A stretch of 64,000 nucleotides of DNA from Hirsutella rhossiliensis (GCF_020360975.1 NW_025408679.1:744001-808000), one strand, 5' to 3'. Positions 21,896-35,837 are shown, counted from the first letter of the stretch. Notes: generated from the sequence alone by a model not told the origin. Made by a program: numbers and translations.

Positions 21896-24800
21896 GAACA
21901 TGGGCCGGCAGCGCTCGCTTATCCTCCCCCTGACCTGCCAGGTACATTCCCGAGTTGATGCCATCGCATGGACGACGGGGCCCGTAACTAGGTCTGATAC
22001 CTATCCGACGAAGGGGCGGCCTCGACTTTTCCGTACCGCTCGGCCGCATCACCTTGGGCTCGAATCTCGACGGACGGATCGATTGCCATTTTTCTATTCT
22101 CTCGAAAATGCAGGCAGGCAGGTTCAAAAACTCGAGGATCTGAACCTTGAGATGGTGGCTGGTTGCGCTCCCTCTCGCCGAGTCTCGCTCCTGCTCAATC
22201 CGAGCATACGCCGGCCTCTGGACTCGCGCAAGCTGCATGTATGGTACCTTGGGCGTTGGAGAGTGATTTGCAGGGATGAATGGATGGGCAGCTGAGCAGA
22301 CGGGGCCAAGCCGAAGATGGAGGATATGGGTGAAAAGCCCCAGAAGACGCGCATGATAGCTTTGGGAATTCAAGTGGGACTTGCCGTTGAAGCATCCGGG
22401 GATGGATCATGACGACAGCCTTGCAAGTGCCGAGCAAAGCTCGGCCTATTTGGGTGGGGCCTTTGACTCGTGGGGCGTGGCAGGCTCAGACTTCAAATAC
22501 AGGCACGTGCTACGAAACAGCGACCCCTCGGCTGCCGCAGGACTCGAAGCCTCGTCTGCTCCTTCTTTCATGGGGTCCCATACAGACATGGCGGTTTGGC
22601 GTTTCCCGTGCGTCGTGCACTGTACATATCGAGTATGGGCCCGGAAGCACGGCGCGCAGCTCCGCGCCTGCGCAATGATGCAGACGTGAGTTTTTGATGG
22701 GATTGAGACCCAGGGTCAAGGAGTTCCCCATATGCAGCGCGAGTATGCGGTGCGTACTGAACTAGGAATTCTGTCCAGGTATAGTTAGCCTACTGTACTA
22801 ATGCGTCATGCGTAGAGTCGTAGACGGTAGTTGTCTCTCGACGACGCGGGGGGGCGGTGGGATGTGGGCGGCGAGCGGCACCGGCAGAAAGGCGCCGTTG
22901 GTGCGGCACTGCGCTCCAGGTCCCCGGGCTGCCTCGGGCTTTGCCATCAACGCATGTCGAGCATGGGAGGGGGGGGGGCATGAGCTGTTCGCCGTCTTGC
23001 CCGGCGTTTGGCAGGCCCGTGTGAGACAGGTGTGAAGACTCTCCGTATATGCATCAGCGCCCCTCTAGACGCATAGACACCCGCCCTGCGGCATACTTAT
23101 GCGCGTCCCGGGGCACGTTGTCCGTCCCGCGGGCCTGAGTGGCTGGGCGAAAGGAGGCGATGCACCCAGATTGGAACATGGCGTACCGGTACGTACCCGC
23201 CGTGCCCCGTGACCTCGCGAATTCCTCCAACCCCCGCTTCTGGGGGGGGACTGCTAACCGAGGGGAGCTTGGTTCCCCGCGCCTCGGCGCCACACTGTGT
23301 CCTAGCTGCTATCCTAGCCAACTACCTACCTAGGCAATCTAGGTAGGTACCTAGGTAGGCACAGTACTGTACCTACCACAACAGAGCTACGTACTAACAG
23401 CATCTCGACATACCATCACCAAGAATATCCATGTCCCTATCAGAGCACAGCACTGTATTACTGTAAGTATAGTACGCATGCACCGATCTACCAAATCCCC
23501 CCCCCCTCTCCATGCGCCGCGAGAGCACCGTAGCGCCCACGGGAGTTCAAAAAGAGAGAAAAGGAGGGGGGGGGGGGGCCGCCATTAATCCCGGCAAACG
23601 CGCGAGGGCGCCCATTCCCGGTTGTTGGGCGTGCGACGCCACGCGAAGAGTACCTACCTACTTATAGTACTTACTAGCGTGTAAGTCGCGGCGCAGGCTA
23701 TTCATACTGGCAGAGGAATCAAGCATGCGTACTGTAAGTTACTGTACGTACAAAGTCGGCATGTAGAAAGCACAGTAGCCACAAAACTGTCCTGCCGCCT
23801 GCGTACGCGCAGGCCCAGACGCCTCCCATCTACCTCAAACAGAACGGCACGTTTGCCCGGGGGCGTCAGAAGAGGAGAGAGGGTTTAGTGGCTTGCGAGA
23901 CGCTCCCGCCTTCACGTTTCCCCCTCCCAGGCTGCGTCTTCCTCCTCGCTCGAGGGAGGAGGGAGGGGCTCACGGACGGACCAGATGGTTGAAGCAATGA
24001 CGGAAGAATGCAACCGACTTGCAGTCTAGTGTGCTCACGGATCCATGACGCACATCTCCCCAGCTTTATCTCGAATGAATAGCCTGGTGACCTCGACAGT
24101 CGGTCTATATAGACTATATAGATATTGAACCAGAGGAAGAGCGCGATGCCATCGTCGCCATATACTGTACCTGCACATCTCGAATCATGCACTGTGCTCC
24201 GTAGCCCCGGTACACCTACCCAGCCCAACCTGTCCGTATTCCGGTGCGGCCGTGGCTCGGCCCGCAGCCGGGGCATGGATTGTTGCACGCGACTACGCCG
24301 CATATATATGGCGTGGGGGCAGATGGATGCAAGTCTCCATGCCAATGGCTCCCGACGCTCTGCCAGTCAATCCATGTAACCCTCGTCCCTGACTACGCGG
24401 TCCGTCTGCCCGTGGCTGCTTTGCCGCCAACAAACGCTTTGCTTGCCCAGGAAGATGCGTTCCCCATCCGGCCTCCCGCGACCTCCCGCCTCGGCCGGCT
24501 CCCTCCCATCTCAAAGCCGTACCCGTACCCGTACCCGACGTCCTTGTCCGGGATATCCACACGCCCAGCCCGAGTGCGAGCCCAAGCCCTTCACTCGTCA
24601 CGTATCACTGCAAGCTGCCCTGGCCTCGAGGTAGGGCCGCCATTCATGCTTGGCAGCCCAAGGCTAAGCCGAGAGATAGGCCCTCCGCCGAGCCTTCCCA
24701 TTCCCGGCATTGACAAGGCATGCATATGATGCGTGCCAAACGTGCAACTTTGCCATTGGCTGACGCCCACATTGCAGAGCACCAGGCGAAGACATTGCAT

Positions 24801-25484
24801 CGCAGACAACCTTGCCGCTCCAATATCCGCCGCGCCAAACAGGGAACCGAGACCAACGCGCCAAGTGCTGCGGCCGCCTTCGACACGCATCGGCCAAGCC
24901 GCCCAGTTCAATTGCTCGCCGTCAAAATGCTATGGGTATACAGCAATAACCGACAACTTTTGCTGCAGGGAAACAAGGAAAGGAAAGACCGCCCAAGCAG
25001 CTCCCAAGTACAACAATTACGCCCCTTACGCCGACAAAGTCACGGCTGCCCTGTGTAGCAAAGAGTGAAGGCGAATCAGTCAAGGTAGACAAACGGCGCC
25101 AGGGGATAGCCCTTGACAAGGCAGGCCGAGCTTTGAGCAGATAGTCATTCGTGCGTCATGAGGAAAATGCCATCGACCCTTGTTCGAATAGTGTCTCACC
25201 CAACATCGGCGCCGTTGAATAAACTGCAACATGTTTGCCAGTGTTGTCAAACCCAGGGCCGTGGTACCCGACACAACATCAGAGGCTGTCGTCATCCGTT
25301 ACTCCCGCACGCGGGTAACTTGCTCAACTGTAGAATAGCGCGCCGATCCGGCTGGAACAAACAAAGGGCAGATGTGCAAAATACTTTGCAGGAGTGGCTT
25401 GGGTATGTGTTGTGAGATGCAAGAGTAACCCGGCAGCAAGCCACGCGTGGTCCAGAACGGACCCGGCCCGGAGACTTGTAGTTG
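21896..25484. other. Intergenic, convergent 3' ends (3.6 kb)
   Basis: This is long spacer between the convergent bHLH and YDR124W-like genes. It contains GGTA/TACC-type clusters at about 23310-23380 and 23650-23760, a G run at 23560-23580 and an imperfect CCGTAC repeat near 24517-24540. Short frames have no recognisable domain and poor codon bias. Confidence 0.5.
23310..23380. repeat. TACCTAGGTAGGTACC motif cluster
   Basis: This is a run of overlapping CCTAGGTAGG and GGTACC palindromes, followed by CAGTACTGTACC. It is the most compact example of a motif family dispersed through the intergenic regions of this window. Confidence 0.7.
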
Positions 25485-27592
25485 CTACTGTTGCTGGACC
25501 GAATTCCGGGACACACCGTCGACAACCTGCGTCATGACGCGGAGGTTACCGCGCCCATCGCTCGGCACATAGTAACCTTGCGGCTGGCTGACAGAGGCCT
25601 GTGGCAGGTCTGCCGCCCGAAACATGGCGTTGCCATTCGTGTCGTACTCGGGTCGCGGCGAGCCTTCGAAAGAACTAGCCATGAACGGCTGTCCCGGGCT
25701 GATCTGGACAGTTTGGTTGACGAACGCCGGTTGCTGGGTAGGGGCTTGCTGTGCCGTGTAGGCGTACATGGACGGTGCGTTGGATCCAGCCGAGCTCTGC
25801 TGCCACTGTTGCGAGTACATGCTACCACCGCCGGGACTGGTATATTCACTGAACACCGAAGGCCGCCGGCTCGTGTCGTGGGGGCTGGTAACAAGGTCCA
25901 AGCCTAGCGGACCGGCTCCAGCACTGACTGCCGACTGCTCGTTGACGGGTATGCCGCTGTTCTCGACGAAAGGGTGTTGCTGCGGCGCCATCTCCGTCTG
26001 TATCATGGGCGGATGGAATGGCGTCCCTCGGACCGGCAGGTCACCCATGTAGGGGGCCGGTCCTCCGTGAAGACTGTGCCCATTCGCTGGGGCCGTCGTC
26101 GGTGTGTGTACCAGACAGTGCGTCGTAGCGGGCTTGGACCGTTGCAAATCGTGCTGCTGCTCCTCGTCCTTGATGAAAGAGCCGTCGTCGTTGTCCGAGG
26201 CGTAGTTCTCGGGTAGCTTGTCCTCAGCCATGACGTAGACTTCGGTTGTATCATCTGCGGCGCCAGTCAACGTCTATCCTCTGTGAACTGTCGCCGATTA
26301 GACGCCGGCCTACCAATCTCCCCATTCTTGAAACGTTCCTCTTGCCGCGCCATCTTGAAAATCTCATTCAGGTACGGTCTCTTCTTCGCGTTGGTCTCGT
26401 TGTCCATGAAGAAGGCCGACAGTGCCTCGTTGGTTGTTTCCTCGAGTTTGTTGACGTTTAAAGCGAGCTTCTGTATGTCCGGGTGTTGCTTCGCATTTGG
26501 CTCGACGACAAGTCGCAAAATGTGGGCGAGTAGATGGACGCGCTCTGTGGCCATGACGATCAGCAAGGGGCAGACCGTAGACGCCAACACTCGCCAGCCT
26601 ACCTCGCTTGTACAAATGATCGGGCTCCTTATGCCGGACCTTGTCGTCCTTGGTCGGACCCCACGGCTTCGGCCACCAGTCTGGTGCCTTTTCGTCGCTG
26701 CCCGTGTACGGATGGGTCGACTGCTTCTTAGGCTCAACCGCCTTGACCCACGCCTTGGCTATCAGCTTGCAAGCCGTCTGCTGACAGTTCTTGAACCGTT
26801 GTTCGTAAAAGCTCCACACGGCCTCCGAGTCGCCAACCTTGATTCCTTTGCGGGAAGACACAGTCATCGGCATGTCGTCATCTTCGTTGATGGGATGGCG
26901 GGCCCTTGGCCTCTTGCGACCCTGCCGCGCCGGGCTTCCCCAGTCGTCAAACACAGAACTTCGGCGCCGCTCGACGGCTCGGACCCTGGTAAACGTCCCC
27001 GGGCGGCCGTATGCGCCGTCTTCAAATCCAAACCCCTCGTCGAGCATGGGATCGGCGCCTGGCAAAAACCGGTCAGCATCGGCGCGCCGGTAGGGGGGAC
27101 TCGTAGGCTTCCACGGACCGGAGTCGATTCTGCGCATGACCTGCTGAAACTTGTGGGCGTCGAAGAATTGACGAATGGTGTTGTCGTGTAGCTTCTGGCC
27201 GGGGCTAAAGAAGGTCATCGGAATGCCCTCCTCCGTGATGGCGGCAACAAAGTACTGCTTCGCCGCGATGCCACAGTGTGAGCGCAACGCCTCATCAATT
27301 TGCTGTGCCTCACGGAGCACCTGCATTAGTAGTCTGCCCCCGCAATGAGCCGTTGGATGACGAGACTCACCATCGGCGGCTGTCGACGATGCACGTCGTA
27401 CGGGTCTTGGAAGCGGGTGCCGTCACCCCCCTCGACCGGATAGCGCTCCTGCGAGAAGGCATCTCCACGCGGAGCGCTGTCTGACCCAAATCGTTCATGC
27501 TGGAACGACGGGTGACGGGTAGCGGGTGGGTAGCATTGCTGCTGGAAAGACTGCTGCCGTGGAAACGGGTCCCGCGGCCAGTCTCGAACCAT
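25485..27592 (-). CDS. YDR124W-like helical-bundle protein (fungal-specific, DUF2841-type)
   Basis: Four exons are predicted: 27592-27371, 27320-26603, 26544-26314 and 26254-25485, with introns of 50, 58 and 59 nt, giving 646 aa. The conserved part begins at about aa 75 (LREAQQIDEALRSHCGI, then YFVAAITEEGIPM). The helical bundle lies at about aa 225-400 (VWSFYEQRFKNCQQTACKLI, then PDWWPKPWG, HKEPDHLYKRERVHLL and FFMDNETNAKKRPYLNEIF). Both later splice joints preserve these motifs (LYKR/ERV and NGEI/DDTTEV). A basic segment GRKRPRARHP near aa 190 may be a nuclear signal. The C-terminal 240 aa are Gln/Pro/Ser-rich and resemble a transactivation or prion-like tail. The family is known only as fungal-specific with uncertain nuclear function; relatives occur near the hrmA cluster in Aspergillus. 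The intron 1 acceptor sits very close to its TACTAAT branch. Confidence 0.82.
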
Positions 27593-30330
27593 GGCTAGAT
27601 GACGAGCGCGAGGCCAAGGAGCAAAGGCTGAGGGAAACTAGACTCGAACTCTTATCAGCTTCTGCACGCTCAAGGGGGGGAGAAGCTTACTGTGTCTGAT
27701 GTTGGGACGGTAGGCAAGGCAGGATCTGCTTCAAATATGCGATCCGCAATAGCCCTAAAGCCCTCGGTATAGAGGACTGAACGGCCGTACTTGAGGGAAT
27801 TTGTGACAGGCCGCTCGTGGGGGTGATTTGACGAAGACGGACGGCGATACTGTGTCCCCCGGCTCAACTGGCTGATGCCTCTTGGGCGACAAGTGGGTGG
27901 TCAAAAAGTTGGCACTGCTAGCGTTGCATGTCGTGCAGGGCTTAGCCCGGGCAGGTGTTTGCGCTGCAGCGGACGGGCCAGCGTGAGGAGTGAGCGTCTA
28001 CTACGAAGCTCGCTGCTGAAACGAGAGACGCTGTGCGACGTTGCCAGGTGCCTGAACGATTCGCAGCCTCGACGTCAGCGCTCAACGGCAACCTTGGTAG
28101 CTGTGCAGTCAGAGCCGGGCCTTGAAGCTGGGTTGTTGACGTGACGGGCTGAAGCCAGACGGCGGATGTGGGCAGACAAAAAGGCAGAGGTTGAACTTGG
28201 CGAGGGTCGTGGTCGCACAGGCGTCAGCCAAGTCCTGTTGGTCCAGACTTCTGCGTTGACCCTTTGGCAGATGGACAATGTTGGCCGGACCAAGCGGTAC
28301 CACCAGTTGGGTGTGTGCGTCGGGTCCTTGCGACCACTCTGAGCTGCCGCCGAAGAGCTTTGTGGCCTAACCCGCGATCCGGGCCGCTTTTCCTGACACG
28401 CGAGCTCGAGGGCCTGGCAGATTCCAGTACGAACGGGAGCAGATGACAGCGTTGCTCATAAATCTCCAGCCGCAGCAGCGTTGGCCTGGCTACAGTCGTG
28501 CGATGCAGCAGAAAGAAGCTTGCTGAGCAATGTGCATGTGCTTGTCCGAGCGTCAGTTGCCTCTGGGGTGCCGAATCAAAGGCGGCAATGGCGGGAGCGG
28601 TCTCGTAATAGGCTGCCTCGGACGAGGTGGCGTCGCGACAAGTGTGGGACAGAGCTGGGCTCGTCGGGAGCGGCCAGGTGGTGCAGAACAATCGAAGGGC
28701 CGATGGAACAGGAGAGTCCAGGCGGTTGGTCCGTGAGAATGCGTCGGGGTGGGATGCGGAACGGCTGGCGAGGCACAGGGGAGGCAGTTACCGGAGCGAG
28801 GAGGGAGAGGGAGAGGGGGGGAGAGAGAGAGAGAGAGAGCAGGTATTATTAGATGGACGAGAGCGAGGGATGGGCCGGCGCCAGAGAGTCGGTATCGGTC
28901 CAGGTCTGGGCCTGTGCTAGGCGAAGAATGAGACCAAGGCAAAGGCAGCCCCCGCACGGGACCTGATGAATGTCTCTCTCTGCGTTCTGTGACTCGCGGT
29001 GCATTCGTTGGGCGGGTGGCGATGGCTTGCCTCGTCCCCAGTCAGCCAGCGGATGTAAGCAGCCCTTGGGAGGGAAAAGCGTGTGCAGCAACGGCAAGAC
29101 GGGCAAGGCAAGGCAAGAGGACAAGAGGCAGCAGGAGAGCGAAGCGGTGACGGTGGTGGGCGCTGTCGCCGGCGCTGGTAGGGGACAGCAAGACCCCAAA
29201 AGTACCTAAAAGTACTATTCTGTAAAACAGCAGGCGACTCCTGGATCATCAGGCGCGGAAGCAGCAGCTCGGGAAATACAGGTGTCTCGAGGCAAGTAGA
29301 GCAAGTAGAGCAAGGCAGAGCCAGGCAGAGCCAGGCAGAGCAAGGCAAAGCAAAGGGGGCAGGCGGTGGATTTCCCACGCGAGCAGCACACCCCCTGCTG
29401 AGGTGCCCTTTAGCTCTGGCGGGTGTGGGAGACGGGAGACGACGAGGGAGTAAGAGCAAAAAAGAAATAAAGAGCAAAGGGGACGAAGAGCAAAGGAGGG
29501 GGAGGCCCGGCCAGGTTGAGAGGGAGGTTGCGGAGAGAGGCGGAGAGGGAAGAGAGGGGAGGGAGGTGTGTGGTGGTTGGCGGCAGAGCTTCGTCGTCGT
29601 CGTCGTGGTGGGTGGAGGCCGTGAATGTACATACAGCCGTACTGGGGAAGAGGAAGGGGAAGAGGTACCTCGGAGCTTGGATCAAGGACACGGAGACGAG
29701 CGAGAAGAAGGTAGCGGGACCTCTCGGGGGACTTGGCTGACAAGGTATCGGTACCTTTCCCGCCCACGGAGCACCCTGTACCCCGGGGCCCCCATGCCGT
29801 TCGTTCCCCATTATCTGCAGCAGCACGTCTGTAGGCACTGTGCTGCCTGCCATGGACGGTGCGTGCCGCCGTCACACATGCTGTGAAGCCGGAAGCGGGT
29901 CGGCCCTCGAGCAGCGAGCGAGAAAAGGAGATGGATTGCACAGCTGTGTGCGGCGCAGGCACCGTGACTTTGACTTTGACCAGGGACAGACAGCATTGTA
30001 CATGCACTCTCTACCCGCGGGCCTTTTGTGTCGCCCACTACATTAGGTAGGTACAGATAGTAGGTACTGCAAAGTCGATGGCCCCGTTATGGAAGCCAAC
30101 GACGACTACTACTACCTAGGTAGTACCGTACGGTAATTAGGCCCGTTGTCTTGGGGTGGGGGCTTGGAAGATCTACGTACAAGTACTCGTACGCACAAGT
30201 CTCGTCTGGCAGCTGGCTACATTAGCGCCCGTGCCATGTCCCGCCACCGCCTGGTCGGGAACGGGAACAGTCTCTTGCGCCGGGCCGAGCACCCAAGCCA
30301 GCGCGGTGTACTATACTCCGCCAAAAGCCT

Positions 30331-30393
30331 TGGGTGATGATGATGATGGTGATGATGATGGTGATGATGATGGTGATGATTGTGATGATGATG
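30331..30393. repeat. (GATGAT/GGT)n trinucleotide-type repeat
   Basis: The unit GATGATGATGGT and close variants repeat over about 60 bp. Frames through it encode Met, Asp or, on the minus strand, His runs only. Confidence 0.85.
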
Positions 30394-30530
30394 CATGTTT
30401 TCCCTCTGGGCACCAAACGGGCAGGGCCCAAGAGTTGCTTCAGATGCCTTTCCAAGCTCGTCCGGGACCTGGTCCGGCGGCGGCCCGCGGTTCCCCACCC
30501 ACGATGGCAGCCGGTCCTTATCTCCATGGA

Positions 30531-30570
30531 GAGCATGGGGAGCATGGGGAGCATGGGGAGCATGGGGAGG
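30531..30570. repeat. GGGGAGCAT 9 bp tandem repeat (about four copies)
   Basis: GAGCATGGG units are repeated without interruption in otherwise non-coding sequence. Confidence 0.85.
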
Positions 30571-33000
30571 TACGTACCGCGGCCCAGGTGCGCCTTGGCA
30601 CCATCAATTCCACCAGACCTTAATTACACGTGCCTCCTTCCAGGCAATGTCGGCAGAGCTAGCCCAAAGCTACAGGCGAAGATCTCTGCTGGGGAGGGGG
30701 TGTGCAAGATGCGGGCAGCAGCGACGGTGGTGAGAGACTGCCTGCCTCTGCTCACCTACAGCCTACAGTACAGTACAGTAGCTTACCCAGCGGGCCAGCA
30801 CAGGTGCGTTTGCCCACTGCCAGCACTGCACCCACCTGGATCGGTAGGCCAGGGCGCACGTGCCGCGCTTGCATACCTTACACACATGAGACGCCTGGCA
30901 GGCCCTCAATCTTTGACGGCGACATCTCGATTACATGCATCCCGTGTCGAGGTTCGCAGGACTCGGCCATTCTGCGGACGGGACGCTTGGGCTGCTGACA
31001 AGGCTGGCCGACGACCCAAAAATGGCTTCGCTTATGTCTGATCAACACCCTCCCAACCTCATCTCGTCCATTCGCCGTCCACTGCCAATTGCCGGCTCGC
31101 CAAGCTGCTATCGCCTTTCAGCCAAGCATGTCATCCAGGCCAAGGCGAGACAGGCTGTCAAACCCCCCGTCGTCTCCCCTTCAGCGCCCCCACCTTGGAG
31201 CGTTCCGCCCGACTTGTCGTGGCACATGTACGAATACACACAGGCTGTACATACTGTACATTGGTGCAGGACCGGCCGGACCTTGACTGCGAACCCTCGG
31301 GGCAGAACTACCCCTTGGACTCGGCCCTACTCGATGGCCTGCCTTTCTCCAAAGCTCAGCACGTCGACCGTTGATGGACCCCTGCACCATTAGCGACAAA
31401 GCAAGAAAGGAGGGAAAAAGAGAGCCATGCCCACGCTACGGATACTGGATCCGTGGACTCAGCGCGCTGGCTGCTCCCCCGGGCCTGCAAGTCAGGGAGC
31501 TGGCAGGGTCTGCCCTGGCCGGCGTGTGCAGGGCAGGCTTTGACGGACCGGGCGGGACAGTGGAGCGGGCACCAGCCACCACGAGCGACTCTGCCGTGCT
31601 GCGCTCCGAGACAGCTATAGCAGCGGAAGGCCGTTCTGGGACAAGGCGCTGACGAATGCCAGAGCTTCAGTTGCTGCGTCTGCGATTTCGGACAGGCCGA
31701 CGACCAGCATCATGGCAAGGAACGGAACACTGCCGACCCTCGTACCGTGCCGAGTCCGATTCTTTCCCTTGCCGCGCAACGGTTCTTGATGGACGGTTGG
31801 TGGTGTGCTTTCTTTTTCCCTGCCCCTCCCCCCTTCCGAAGCCAAAGCCCAGTCGCAATGTCGTGCTCGCAAGCTAGGGCGGCCAATCAAGGGGTCTCCT
31901 TGGGTATCTGATTTGGGCACGGCGTAAACGATGTAGTGTTGACGGCCATGGCTTTGTGCGGCCGCCTGTGCAACAGCAGGTTGCACGAGCATGGTGAGCC
32001 GCCGGCTGAAGAGCCAACCCCGAGGCTGGCATGTTCAGGTTCCCGAGTCACCGGCGGAGAAAAGGCCTCCTACGGGCGCTGTACCGTGCTGCCTGGTCGT
32101 TGGGTCGCTCGCGGCTGGCGTATGTAGGTGCGAGACAGATTGCACCGCGACGTGGCGCGGGCCGTGGGCCTGGCGAGTTGCGCCGTCGGCACCGGCATGG
32201 GGATTCTGGACGGTGCGTCCAGTCAGAGTCTATGCTGTATATGTTGTAGGTGCCTGGAGAGACCATGCCTGCATTTGGAGGCCTACAGTACATGCCTTGA
32301 GTTTCGTACGGATACAGTAGAGACGGTGATGGCTACTTTGTTATGAACATGCTGGCATAGGTCACACATACTACAACATGGCCAAAGATGCGAGATGCCA
32401 AGGCAGGCAGGTATCTATCTGGCAGGGGATTATCTCGTCGAGGTTGGCGCTATCCGATATTACTAGTTACGTAGACGCGGGTAACTGTCAAAGTTGAAGT
32501 CTGTCAGCCAGATGAATCATGACGACGCTGGTACGGATACGGATAGTGCCTACCTCTAGCTGCCTCTAGCTACCTACCTCTTGCTATCTACCTCTAGCCA
32601 CCACTGTACTGTCTTTGACTGAGGCTCGGAGGTGCCGCGTTCGTGCAGCTATGCCTGCCCGGCTACCTATTTGGTGCCTATTGTAAGCGAAACTGCATAA
32701 ACACCTTCCTATCCGAGCTATTCGTAGCACTTTCCTCGTTGACGTATGTTTATAGATGACTGACTTTCTTTCCCTACCTCTACTGAATGTACTTCAGTCG
32801 TGTCTCGAATCAGGGACTGCGTAGGTACCTACGGAGTGCCTAGGTAGGTACCTATTAAGCCGGGTGCAGCTGCCATTGAATGGGACGGAGAATCGGCCCG
32901 CTTCAAGCGAGTTGCGAAGTCATGTAATTACAGTACGGAGTAATTATATACAGTACAACTCCGACAACAGTCAGTCCCCTGGACAGTAAGCTCTCCACTG

Positions 33001-33050
33001 CCACACACACACACACACGCACGCACACGCGCACACACGAACACACGCGC
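33001..33050. repeat. (CA)n microsatellite
   Basis: CA dinucleotides are interrupted by CG variants over about 50 bp, in intergenic sequence. Confidence 0.9.
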
Positions 33051-35248
33051 GCGGCGCAGCGAGGACCGAAACCGTTGGCCGGATTCGGCCTTGGCGCCTG
33101 CTCGATCCAGCGGCATGCATCGCCTGTGCTGAAAGAGGCGCGGCCCCTTTATCTCGACAAGAGGACTTGTCTCGCTTGCGTGTCCAACTCTATGGCAGCC
33201 GTTTGGGGGCACGACGACGGACGGCTCGGGACGTTGGCGGCTTCGATTGTCGGCCCGACCGAACCGCCATGATAGACGTCTCAGGCGAATCTAGCAACAG
33301 CCGCTCCGTTTTTCCTTTCCTTTTCTCCCTCGTGAGTGGATACAGACTAAGCCCCCACCTCACGTTGGAGCTGTCGGTCCCGTGTTTTGCAAAGAACGGG
33401 CACCTTTCCTTTTTTTTTTGCCTCTCCTTTCTTTTCCTGTTGCTTGCTTTTACGTTCAAGAATGCAACTGGGCTATATACGCCAAGAGGGAACCAAGAAA
33501 AAGGGGACGAGACAAAACAGGTTCCTTACCCTGCTCGGGGCTCCGGTCAAGACAAGACGGTGCAACCCAAACCTGATGGAACTGGTTTGGCTTTCGGGGC
33601 TAGGAAGGGGCTAGGAAGGGTCTAGGAAGAGGCCAAAGGAACTGGCAGCTGGGCCACGAGGCTCACGGCACCCGGGGCTATGTTGCTGCTGGGGACCAGG
33701 CGGGCTGGTTCCCGGGTGACGACGACCCTGGCGAGACGCACCTCAATGACGCCAAGGGGGTTTTCTTGTCCAACACAGCAGCACCGCGCCTCATGCTTGG
33801 ATGGAAAGAAGAAAAAGCCGGGTTGAAAAGAAAGGGCGGTTCGCCAACGAAGCATATGGGTTGGGGTTCGTGTCATACAGGTACTGTACAGACGGAGAAA
33901 GAGGCACGCATGTACGAATGCAGCTGCTACTAGCTGACTCGACAGAATTAGCGAAAGCAGACGGGTGGGCGCTTAAAGGTTGTTCAAGCCGCCCATGTCG
34001 TCTCTTTGCCCAGACAGCATGATGGATGTTCCACGGAGATGTCACACATGCATCACCGTCTAATGAATACGATTGCATACGCGCACAGGGCATACGAAGG
34101 CACGGAGCTATGCACATGGCACCGCCAACCACGGGCCGTATGTCCCCCATATCGGACGTCCAGATGCTGAAAGTCATGTCGTGTGGTTGGGTGGTGTGCC
34201 AAGTGCTCCGTATATCAACGAGTCGGAGTGGGTGGATGGAAATAGATTTACGCAGTGGTTTGACTCGTATGGAGGCGGTGGCTGGCTGATATGGCCTCGA
34301 TGATTAGACAAAAGTGGGCGCTCCGTCCCGTCCCGTCCCCTCGTGCGCTCGCTTTGACTGCATCTCAAGCAGAAGCAATGCCACCGACTTGAGGACGACG
34401 ACGAGGAAGACGGCGTAAGAGAGCAAAAAGCAAGACAGTCTGCTAGGGGATCCTCTCGTCTTTCCGCCCCTCCACGGTCGCTGCGGAACATGTTGCGAGC
34501 TTTGGGGGAGGGGGGACGGTTGATTGGACGGGACGCGAATTGTAGGGGGATAGGAAGAAGGAAAGAAAAGAGGCGTGCAAGATGGGGGAATGGCGCGGGT
34601 AAAAAGAGAAGCCCAGCATGCCAGGGAAGAAAAGGAAAAATGGACAGGGGGAGAGACATGGGCTCCAACTTCCATCCATCCCAATGTCTCGAGACGCTGG
34701 GATCCCCCGCATGGAGGCACCAGCTGGGCTGCGGGAGGATTATAAATTAGAATCAGCTTTTTTAGATTCGTTATAATCAACGTTGAGATTGGTGCCGTGT
34801 GCCTGGACACGAGGTTGCGTCACTAATTCGTCAGCCAAGCAGACGTCACGGCTCGCGGCCCCCATCCTCTTGCCCCCCCCCCCGTATCTCCCTCTTGGTC
34901 CATTTGGGTCCAAACATGCTTCGTACTGTACATACGTTCAGACGCACAGGGACAGACAAGCAAATGCTGCTGCGCACGGCCGAGGGGAGGAGGAGGGGAA
35001 TTGACGCCCCTCCTCTTGTTTTCCCCCGGGCTTCACATGAGGCGCCGCCGTGGCGCCCCGGCCGACCCTCTGCCCCCTCCCCCTCCCCCATCCTCCCCCT
35101 GCCCCTGTCTTCCGCCGCTCCCCGTCTGCAGGGAGCAGCGCGACATGCCGTCCATGTACATGCGGTACAGAGTACGGATACATTGCGATACCTCACGGCC
35201 AAGTACGAGTACGGGAACGGGTAGTACATGCATAGGTACATGCATAGG

Positions 35249-35348
35249 TACATACATACATACATACATACATACATACATACATACATACATACATACA
35301 TACATACATACATACATACATACCTACATACATACATACATACCTACT
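35249..35348. repeat. (TACA)n tetranucleotide microsatellite
   Basis: About 100 bp of nearly perfect TACA units with two TACC interruptions. It is the longest simple repeat in the window; Met-Tyr-Val-Cys frames across it are artefacts. Confidence 0.95.
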
Positions 35349-35785
35349 GATCTACATAGTATGTACATACACGTACTCCCTACGCCCGTCTGCATCTGAC
35401 AAGATGGCTTGGCTAGATGCTGCCCTTTGTCCTACCCGGTGGAGTATAGGCCGTGGCGCGGGATACCGTCCTAGTCGTGACAGCGGCAGGTTTCTGTCCT
35501 CACATGCATAGCTCGACTCTTATCTGCCTCTTTGGACTAGTCGGCCGCCATTAGCAGCAGCATCAGCCTGCCTGTCTTTGATCTACCGCCGACTAATTAC
35601 CACCAGGCAGCCACAGTCGGAGAGCCCCTTTAGACTCGAGTTCGAGAGGGTACGTCATCGAGTGCTTGCTTCCACCTGCCTATCCATCCATCCGTCCAGT
35701 GTGCTTTCTTCGACTCGACTCGAAACCTATCCTTGTCCTCGAATAAGACTCCTTCCAGCTCCAAGCATATCCTCCACAGGGGCTA

Positions 35786-35821
<36 letters not shown>

Positions 35822-35837
35822 GCACACACGCACACAA
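35786..35837. repeat. (CA)n microsatellite
   Basis: About 15 uninterrupted CA units followed by CACG variants, in intergenic sequence. Confidence 0.95.

Noticed and set aside
22381..22689. A 102-codon plus-strand frame in the 3.6 kb spacer after the bHLH gene
   Set aside because: Codon use is poor, three overlapping frames are equally open, and no similarity or splice partner was seen.
29425..29886. A 153-codon frame in a purine-rich stretch
   Set aside because: Gly/Arg/Glu composition follows from the purine bias, with no conserved motif or splice partner.
35249..35348. Tetranucleotide array considered as a CRISPR or as coding (Met-Tyr-Val-Cys runs)
   Set aside because: It is a simple TACA microsatellite with no repeat-spacer structure, in a fungal genome.
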